Positions 58,884 to 64,000 of a stretch of 64,000 nt of DNA are shown here, piece by piece. This stretch comes from CALNBC01 sp050945915. GTDB lineage: Bacteria; Bacillota; Clostridia; Christensenellales; CALWSW01. The notes beneath the pieces are model-generated. The model was not told where the DNA came from, ran no database searches, and was given only the letters and a program-made list of their open reading frames with translations. Each line of letters starts with the position of its first letter. The stretch's first letter is position 1. Location: NCBI GenBank assembly GCA_050945915.1, contig JBMNTV010000001.1:1-64000 (forward strand), written 5' to 3'. Position numbers and translations under genes: made by a program.

Positions 58884-60652
58884 AGAATTTCAATAAATCC
58901 GCCATGGTATTCAAGCTGGTTTGGGAGATCAGCCCGTCTTACTTCTTTTTGCTGCTTTTCAACTCCCTTTCCTATTCCGGCCAGATTCTTTCAAACATCA
59001 TATTCCCCAAATTCCTGATCGACGGGCTGATGAGCGGCCAACCCTTTGAATCCCTGGTGTTTTGGGTGGCTGCCATCGCCGGGAGCAACCCCCTGTTTAC
59101 CTTCTTGACCAAGACCGCCAAGCGTCTGTTGGACGTTCGGGAAAAAACGGTGTTTTGGGAGATCGAGCGCGCTTTTGCGAAGAAGATCATGTCCGTCGAG
59201 TACCGCCATCTGGAGGACCCGCGTTTTCTCGATCTGAAAGAGCGCGCTTCCTTTGCGATGCAGAACCAGAGCGCGGTCTCCAACCTGGTCAGCAACACCG
59301 TGACTTTCCTGAACCAACTGATTACCGTTTCCGGGCTGGTGGCCATCATGATGCGCCTCTCCTGGGTTCTGGTTGCAGCGCTACTCGTTACCGTGGGCGT
59401 CATGCTGGTCATTCAGGCTTCGTTTTCCAAGTACCAGCAGCAGTTCTTTAAGGACGTGTTGCCGGTCAACAGAAAATACGGCTATTACGTCAACCTGACC
59501 TTCGAGAAAACCTGCCACAAGGATTTCCGCCTGTACGACATGGGCCCCATGATTGGCGATACCATCACCGCCTACAACAAAACCATCACCCAGTGGTTCG
59601 GCGGGTTCCACAGGAAGATGGGATTATTCCTGGGCCTGTTCCAGGTGGTGGTGGTGCTGCAGACCGCCCTGGCCTACGGATACGTCGGCGCCCGCACCTT
59701 GGGCGGCTGCATCGGCATCGGCGATCTGACCATGTATGTTTCCTCTGCCATCAGCTTTTCCTCAGCGGTCATCTCCCTGGGCACCGCCATCGTCATGATC
59801 CTTCAGATGCTCGGGTATCTTGAGCCCTTCTTCGAGCTGATGAGCGTACCGGATGAGGCGAGCACCACGGGCAGCAAAAAGCTGGACAAAGTGCGCTCCA
59901 TCTGCTTTGAAAACGTCACCTTTGCCTACCCCAAGACCGACAAAAAGGTGCTGGATGGCATCTCCTTCGACATCCACGCGGGCGAAAAGATCAGCATCGT
60001 CGGCTTAAACGGCGCAGGGAAAAGCACCATCGTCAAGCTGCTCTGCAGGCTTTACAGGCCGGATTCCGGTAGGATCCTCATCAATGGGACGGAGATTTTC
60101 GAATTCGACCAGGAATCCTACCTTGCCGGCATCGCCGCAGTGTTTCAGGACTTCAAGCTGTTCAACTTCTCCATTCAGGAGAATATTACAACAAAGCCCG
60201 TGGGGGTGGACAGCGAAAAAGTGGACCGTATCCTTGACGAAGTGGGCATCGCCGAAAAAGTCAATTCCCTGCCCAAGGGCATGGAAACGCTCTTTGGCAA
60301 GGAGTACGACGAGGAGGGCGTCGAGTTCTCCGGCGGCCAGTCCCAAAAAATCGCCATCACCAGAGCGCTCTATAAAGACGCTTCCCTGGTGATTCTGGAC
60401 GAGCCCACCTCTGCCCTGGACCCCATCGCAGAAGCGGAGATTTATGAAAGCTTCAACCAGATGGTGGGGGATAAAACCGCCATCTATATTTCCCACCGCA
60501 TGTCCTCCAGCGTGTTCTGCGACAGGATCCTGGTGGTGAATGACGGAAAAATTGAGGCCTTTGGCCCCCACGGGCAGCTGATGCAGGATGAAGACGGCCT
60601 TTACGCGAAGCTGTTCGCCTCCCAGGCGGAAAACTACAAGATGAGCCAATAA
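58880..60652 (+). CDS. ABC exporter half-transporter, second of a pair
   Basis: This 590-residue partner has Walker A GLNGAGKST, signature FSGGQSQK and Walker B LVILDEPTSALD. The ATG at 58880 overlaps the previous stop (ATGA). Both subunits keep the catalytic glutamate, unlike exporters with one degenerate site. It is the last gene of the operon and is followed by a hairpin terminator. Confidence 0.92.
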   Translation: MKNFNKSAMVFKLVWEISPSYFFLLLFNSLSYSGQILSNIIFPKFLIDGLMSGQPFESLVFWVAAIAGSNPLFTFLTKTAKRLLDVREKTVFWEIERAFAKKIMSVEYRHLEDPRFLDLKERASFAMQNQSAVSNLVSNTVTFLNQLITVSGLVAIMMRLSWVLVAALLVTVGVMLVIQASFSKYQQQFFKDVLPVNRKYGYYVNLTFEKTCHKDFRLYDMGPMIGDTITAYNKTITQWFGGFHRKMGLFLGLFQVVVVLQTALAYGYVGARTLGGCIGIGDLTMYVSSAISFSSAVISLGTAIVMILQMLGYLEPFFELMSVPDEASTTGSKKLDKVRSICFENVTFAYPKTDKKVLDGISFDIHAGEKISIVGLNGAGKSTIVKLLCRLYRPDSGRILINGTEIFEFDQESYLAGIAAVFQDFKLFNFSIQENITTKPVGVDSEKVDRILDEVGIAEKVNSLPKGMETLFGKEYDEEGVEFSGGQSQKIAITRALYKDASLVILDEPTSALDPIAEAEIYESFNQMVGDKTAIYISHRMSSSVFCDRILVVNDGKIEAFGPHGQLMQDEDGLYAKLFASQAENYKMSQ

Positions 60653-60657
60653 AGCCG

Positions 60658-60697
60658 AAAAACCGGCGAGGGGTTCAATTCCCTTTGGCCGGTTTTT
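60658..60697 (+). terminator. intrinsic terminator after the ABC exporter operon
   Basis: AAAAACCGGC/GCCGGTTTTT forms a 10-bp stem with a secondary inner GGG/CCC pairing. The right arm is T-rich. Confidence 0.8.
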
Positions 60698-60752
60698 CAT
60701 TGTTGCGCGATCCATGCGCCATAAAGCAGCAGGGCATGCCCTTGCTCCAGGC

Positions 60753-60782
60753 AAAAACGGCGGGACCATCGTCCCGCCGTTT
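60753..60782 (-). terminator. terminator of the SEC-C/icd/hemZ run
   Basis: A perfect 12-bp stem (60755-60766 and 60771-60782) with loop CATC is followed on the minus strand by five U residues. Confidence 0.88.
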
Positions 60783-60804
60783 TGTGCGAATACTCGTTTA
60801 CGAA

Positions 60805-61308
60805 TTAATTGGCTCCGCAGCACTTTTTGAACTTCTTGCCGCTGCCGCAGGGGCAGGGATCGTTGCGCCCCGCGGTCTTTTCCGAAACGTAGATGTTGGC
60901 GGCGCGGTACTCCTTGGTGATCTCCTTGCGCTCCTCAGGCGTGAGGATATCCTCCCACATGGGCAGGGTATAAAGCCATTCCGCCTTGGCCGCGAGCATG
61001 TTGTAATAGAGTTTTTTCATGTCCACGGTCAGGTCGATGTCCGAATCCTCGGTCAGCGCTTCGAGGTCGTATTCCCCGGCGGCGAGGGAGGTGTTGATGC
61101 CGTCGATAAAGCCGCAGAAGATCTCCTTTTCCATGCCGAATTCCGCGGCAAGCTCGGAGAATTTGCCCTTATAGGGTTCCGTGGGCCTGGAAAGTATCTT
61201 TTCATAGCCGGCTTTTTCGATATCGAAATACGCGGTCCAGAGCTGCGCGTGTTCGGCGTCGTTTCGCGGGCTTTGGGCAAAGTTGATCCAATCGGAATAG
61301 ATGCTCAT
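60805..61308 (-). CDS. SEC-C metal-binding motif protein
   Basis: This 167-residue protein has a helical body (about 1-140) and a C-terminal SEC-C zinc motif, CPCGSGKKFKKCC, as found at the end of SecA and many small proteins. Function unknown. It is directed leftward, 24 bp after icd, and ends near a strong terminator. Confidence 0.85.
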   Translation of the reverse strand: MSIYSDWINFAQSPRNDAEHAQLWTAYFDIEKAGYEKILSRPTEPYKGKFSELAAEFGMEKEIFCGFIDGINTSLAAGEYDLEALTEDSDIDLTVDMKKLYYNMLAAKAEWLYTLPMWEDILTPEERKEITKEYRAANIYVSEKTAGRNDPCPCGSGKKFKKCCGAN

Positions 61309-61332
61309 TGGTGCGTTCCTCCTATCGACGGC

Positions 61333-62541
61333 TCAGAGCGCCGCCTCCAAATTTTTCCTGATTTCATAAATAAAGGCTTCGGTGTCCACAGCGGTGACAT
61401 CCACGCCTTCGGCCAAAGCCACCAGATCTTTGGTCATCACGCCTTTTTCGATGGTAGCGATGGCGGCATCCTCCAGCTTTTGGGCAAAGGCGAAAAGGTC
61501 GCCCAATTCGTCCAGTTCCGCGCGCTTTTTGAGGGCGCCGGTCCAGGCAAACAGCGTCGCCACGCAGTTGGTGGAGGTTTTCTCGCCTTTTTGGTGGCGG
61601 TAATAGTGCCGGGTGACGGTGCCGTGGGCCGCTTCGAACTCATAGCAGCCATCCGGCGAGACGAGGACGCTGGTCATCATCGCCAGGGAACCGTAAGCCG
61701 TCGCTACCATGTCGCTCATCACGTCGCCGTCGTAATTCTTCAACGCCCAAACAAAGCCGCCCTCTGACCGGATGACCCTGGCCACGGCGTCGTCGATCAG
61801 GGTGTAAAAATACGAAATACCGGCCTTTTCGAAGGCTTCCTGGAACTCCTCTTCGTAAATCCGGGCAAAGACGTCCTTGAACGTATGGTCATAGATCTTG
61901 GAGATCGTGTCCTTGGTGGAGAACCACAGGTCCTGCTTGACGCTCAAGGCGTAGCCGAAGCAGGCGCGGGCAAAGCTCTCGATGGAACCGTCCAGATTGT
62001 GCTGACCGAGGAGGATTCCAGGGCCGGTGAAGGCATGGACTTCCTGCTCTTCCCGCGTGCCGTCCGTCCCTTCGAAGACGAGCGTCGCCCTTCCCGATCC
62101 TTTCGCGCGGTATTCCACAGCTTTATAAACATCGCCATAGGCATGGCGGGCGATGGTGATGGGCTTTTTCCAGTTCTTCACCACGGGACGGATGCAGTTC
62201 ACCAGCACCGGCGCGCGGAACACCGTTCCGTCCAGAATGGCGCGGATGGTGGCGTTGGGGCTTTTCCACATTTTTTTCAGCCCGTATTCCTCTACCCGCT
62301 GGGCGTTGGGGGTGATGGTGGCGCATTTCACGCCCACACCCAGGCGCTTGATGGCGTTGGCGGCATCGACGGTGACGCTGTCCTCCGTCTCGTCCCGGTG
62401 TTTGAGTCCGAGGTCATAATACTCCGTTTTGAGGTCCACAAACGGGCGTATCAGCTCGTCCTTGATGGCGGCCCAGATGACGCGGGTCATCTCGTCGCCG
62501 TCCATCTCCACCAAGGGGGTCTTCATAGGTATTTTCGTCAT
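61333..62541 (-). CDS. icd: NADP-dependent isocitrate dehydrogenase (type II, dimeric)
   Basis: This 402-residue enzyme converts isocitrate to 2-oxoglutarate with NADP+. It has the eukaryotic-type/bacterial type II landmarks MDGDEMTRVIW, LKNYDGDVMSDMVA and EAAHGTVTRHYYRH. In an anaerobe it supplies 2-oxoglutarate for glutamate synthesis and NADPH. It is followed by the SEC-C gene and lies 18 bp after hemZ, all leftward. Confidence 0.96.
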   Translation of the reverse strand: MTKIPMKTPLVEMDGDEMTRVIWAAIKDELIRPFVDLKTEYYDLGLKHRDETEDSVTVDAANAIKRLGVGVKCATITPNAQRVEEYGLKKMWKSPNATIRAILDGTVFRAPVLVNCIRPVVKNWKKPITIARHAYGDVYKAVEYRAKGSGRATLVFEGTDGTREEQEVHAFTGPGILLGQHNLDGSIESFARACFGYALSVKQDLWFSTKDTISKIYDHTFKDVFARIYEEEFQEAFEKAGISYFYTLIDDAVARVIRSEGGFVWALKNYDGDVMSDMVATAYGSLAMMTSVLVSPDGCYEFEAAHGTVTRHYYRHQKGEKTSTNCVATLFAWTGALKKRAELDELGDLFAFAQKLEDAAIATIEKGVMTKDLVALAEGVDVTAVDTEAFIYEIRKNLEAAL

Positions 62542-62559
62542 GTTTCCTCCGGATAGACT

Positions 62560-64000
62560 TTATTCTTGATCCGAGAAGATCAGCTCTTTTCTGGCTTCCC
62601 GGCGTTCATCAAGGGTGTTGAAGTACGTTCTGAGGTCCTTGGGATTGGCCACGCGCTTAATCAGTTCGCCGCCCTTTAGAATCCACTTGGTAATCCCCCC
62701 CGCCCCCAGGGCAAGGATGCTGGTCTGCTCCTCCATGATATCGATATTGTAGATGGAGGCGAAGCCCGGCAGGGTATACCCCACGTTTTCCAGATTGCCG
62801 CGCATGAACTTCTGGCGATACATATAGTACGGCCGCATGCCCATCGCATTGGCCGCCCCCTGGGCGACGGCGAGCATCCTTGCCGCTTCTTCGGCGGCGG
62901 GAAGCTCGGTGCTTTCCAGCTGCTCTTTCAGCTTGGAGGAGCGCTTGATGGCCAAGGTGTGCACAGTCAGGTTTTCCGGCTTGAGTCGGGCGATGCCCTC
63001 CATGGTCTTTTCCACGTTTTTCGCGGTTTCACCGGGAAGACCGATGATGGTGTCCATGTTGATGCAGGGGAAGCCCGCCTTCTTCGCCAGTTCGAAGGCG
63101 TTTTCCACATCCTTCGCGCTGTGGGCGCGGCCCACCCGCATGAGAGTCTCGTCGTCCATGGTCTGGGGGTTGATGCTGACTCTGTCCACCCCCAGGGACC
63201 GAAGCATGCGCAGTTTTTCTTGGGTAATCGTGTCCGGCCTGCCCGCTTCCACGGTGAATTCCAGAAAGTCGCCGCGAGACGCTTTCAGCGCCGCTTTTGC
63301 CACTCGATGAAGCTGGTCCGTACTGAGGGCGGTGGGGGTGCCGCCGCCGATGTACAGGCTCCTGGGCTTGTACCCCGCCGATAACGCGAGGGGAATATTC
63401 TCTTGAATCTCTTTGCATAGGGCGACGACGTACTCCTCGATGTTCGCCGCCGTAGCGCAGCCCTTGCCAACTTCGTAAGCCGCGAAGGAGCAGTAGCTGC
63501 ACCGGGTCCTGCAAAAGGGGATGCCGATATAAATGTCAAAGACCTTATCATGGGGAGAAGCCAGAATCCCCCGCTGCTCTTCCAGGATGGTGAGGGCCAG
63601 GGCGATTTTTTCCTCGGAAACGTCGAACCGTTCCCGAAGCTGTACGGCAGGGTCCTCCCCCGCAGATTCGAACTCCCGGGCCAGGCGGGTGGGGCGGATG
63701 CCGGTCAGGCTGCCCCAGGGGGGCTTTGTGCCCGTCAGCTCCTTCAACACGCGATAAAGGGCGCTTTTCATGGCCCGCTTTTCGTATTTTTTGACCGTCA
63801 GGGCGCTTCTTCCGTGTTTTTCCAGGTCGCTATGCAAATAGGGGTCGTCGTACCGCGCTGCCCTGCCATTTTGCCTTCCTTCGGCAATGACCTTGCCGCC
63901 GTTTGTGTCGCAGCGCAGCAAAAGGTCTTCTTCGCTGACCGATTGGCCCGCTTCGATGGCGCCGATTTCCGCCATTCCGAAAAAAACGCGGATGACTTCG
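62560..64000 (-). CDS. hemZ: radical SAM coproporphyrinogen III oxidase-like HemZ, N-terminus beyond window
   Basis: The gene has at least 479 codons in frame up to the right edge with no stop. An apparent ATG at 63975 is internal to the family's N-terminal region, so the true start is probably outside. The radical SAM cluster is PFCRTRCSYC (CxxxCxxC). The family pattern IGGGTPTALSTDQLHR and the C-terminal HemZ region follow. It is predicted to oxidise coproporphyrinogen III without oxygen, though some members may act elsewhere in tetrapyrrole chemistry. Confidence 0.92.
   Translation of the reverse strand, partial: EVIRVFFGMAEIGAIEAGQSVSEEDLLLRCDTNGGKVIAEGRQNGRAARYDDPYLHSDLEKHGRSALTVKKYEKRAMKSALYRVLKELTGTKPPWGSLTGIRPTRLAREFESAGEDPAVQLRERFDVSEEKIALALTILEEQRGILASPHDKVFDIYIGIPFCRTRCSYCSFAAYEVGKGCATAANIEEYVVALCKEIQENIPLALSAGYKPRSLYIGGGTPTALSTDQLHRVAKAALKASRGDFLEFTVEAGRPDTITQEKLRMLRSLGVDRVSINPQTMDDETLMRVGRAHSAKDVENAFELAKKAGFPCINMDTIIGLPGETAKNVEKTMEGIARLKPENLTVHTLAIKRSSKLKEQLESTELPAAEEAARMLAVAQGAANAMGMRPYYMYRQKFMRGNLENVGYTLPGFASIYNIDIMEEQTSILALGAGGITKWILKGGELIKRVANPKDLRTYFNTLDERREARKELIFSDQE

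Noticed and set aside
1..64000. CRISPR array, prophage or insertion sequence
   Set aside because: No regularly spaced repeats, integrase/transposase motifs or phage structural genes were seen anywhere on either strand.

Overview
The window looks like chromosomal DNA of an anaerobic, endospore-forming Clostridia-type member of the Bacillota with a GC-rich genome. The evidence is a complete Rnf ion-translocating ferredoxin:NAD oxidoreductase operon, clostridial-type ferredoxins, a GerA-type germination receptor operon, SpoIIID, Gram-positive-style Shine-Dalgarno sites with frequent GTG/TTG starts, and lipoprotein signal peptides with no outer-membrane genes. Gene density is high, most genes sit in short co-directional operons, and many ends carry clear hairpin terminators. 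No CRISPR array, rRNA, insertion sequence or intact prophage was seen.

Layout. 0-2.4 kb: 5' part of an alanine racemase gene (leftward, cut by the window edge) divergent from a multidrug-type ABC exporter. 2.4-8 kb: rnfCDGEAB (leftward), whose RnfG carries three tandem FMN-binding domains. 8-12.3 kb: glycine-betaine-type ABC importer (binding lipoprotein, permease, CBS-containing ATPase). 12.3-14.3 kb: a ferredoxin and a three-part Fe-S protein divergent from a Crp/Fnr regulator. 14.3-18.6 kb: gerA-type operon (A, C, B and a small two-helix protein). 18.6-21.6 kb: MgtA-type Mg2+ P-type ATPase with a long leader holding a proline-containing short ORF and an attenuator-like terminator. 21.6-24.7 kb: zinc uptake locus znuA / znuCB-zur with two copies of a palindromic operator between the divergent promoters. 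24.7-27.8 kb: an extracytoplasmic FMN/FAD reductase lipoprotein behind a MerR-type promoter, and a MerR-family regulator. 28-35 kb: a papain-like peptidase, a TVP38 membrane protein, an APC permease, CheR and a frameshifted chemoreceptor. 35-41.5 kb: MsrAB, DUF3793, a DUF438/DUF1858 haemerythrin-PAS pair, a GDPD and an MFS transporter. 41.5-44 kb: an AT-richer GNAT-like gene next to tRNA-Leu(CAA), a TspO-like protein and SpoIIID. 44-49.3 kb: a leftward run of small genes (HD, PH, CpXC, unknown membrane protein, signal peptidase I, DUF951, MscS, alpha/beta hydrolase). 49.4-52 kb: HPr-like protein, MnmE and a solute-binding protein. 52-56 kb: an AT-richer HEPN gene, a YitT protein, a degenerate shikimate-kinase-like gene and a NitT/TauT-type ABC transporter without a binding protein. 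56-60.7 kb: HTH-TPR regulator followed by a heterodimeric ABC exporter. 60.8-64 kb: SEC-C protein, NADP-isocitrate dehydrogenase and HemZ (cut by the window edge).

How it fits together. Rnf couples ferredoxin oxidation to NAD reduction and an ion gradient. Its triple-flavin RnfG, together with a separate flavinylated, membrane-anchored fumarate/urocanate-reductase-like protein, suggests unusual investment in extracytoplasmic flavin chemistry. Metal homeostasis (Mg, Zn) and redox stress (MsrAB, haemerythrin, Crp/Fnr with ferredoxins) are also well represented. The most notable regulatory structures are the mgtA leader and the divergent zinc operator region.
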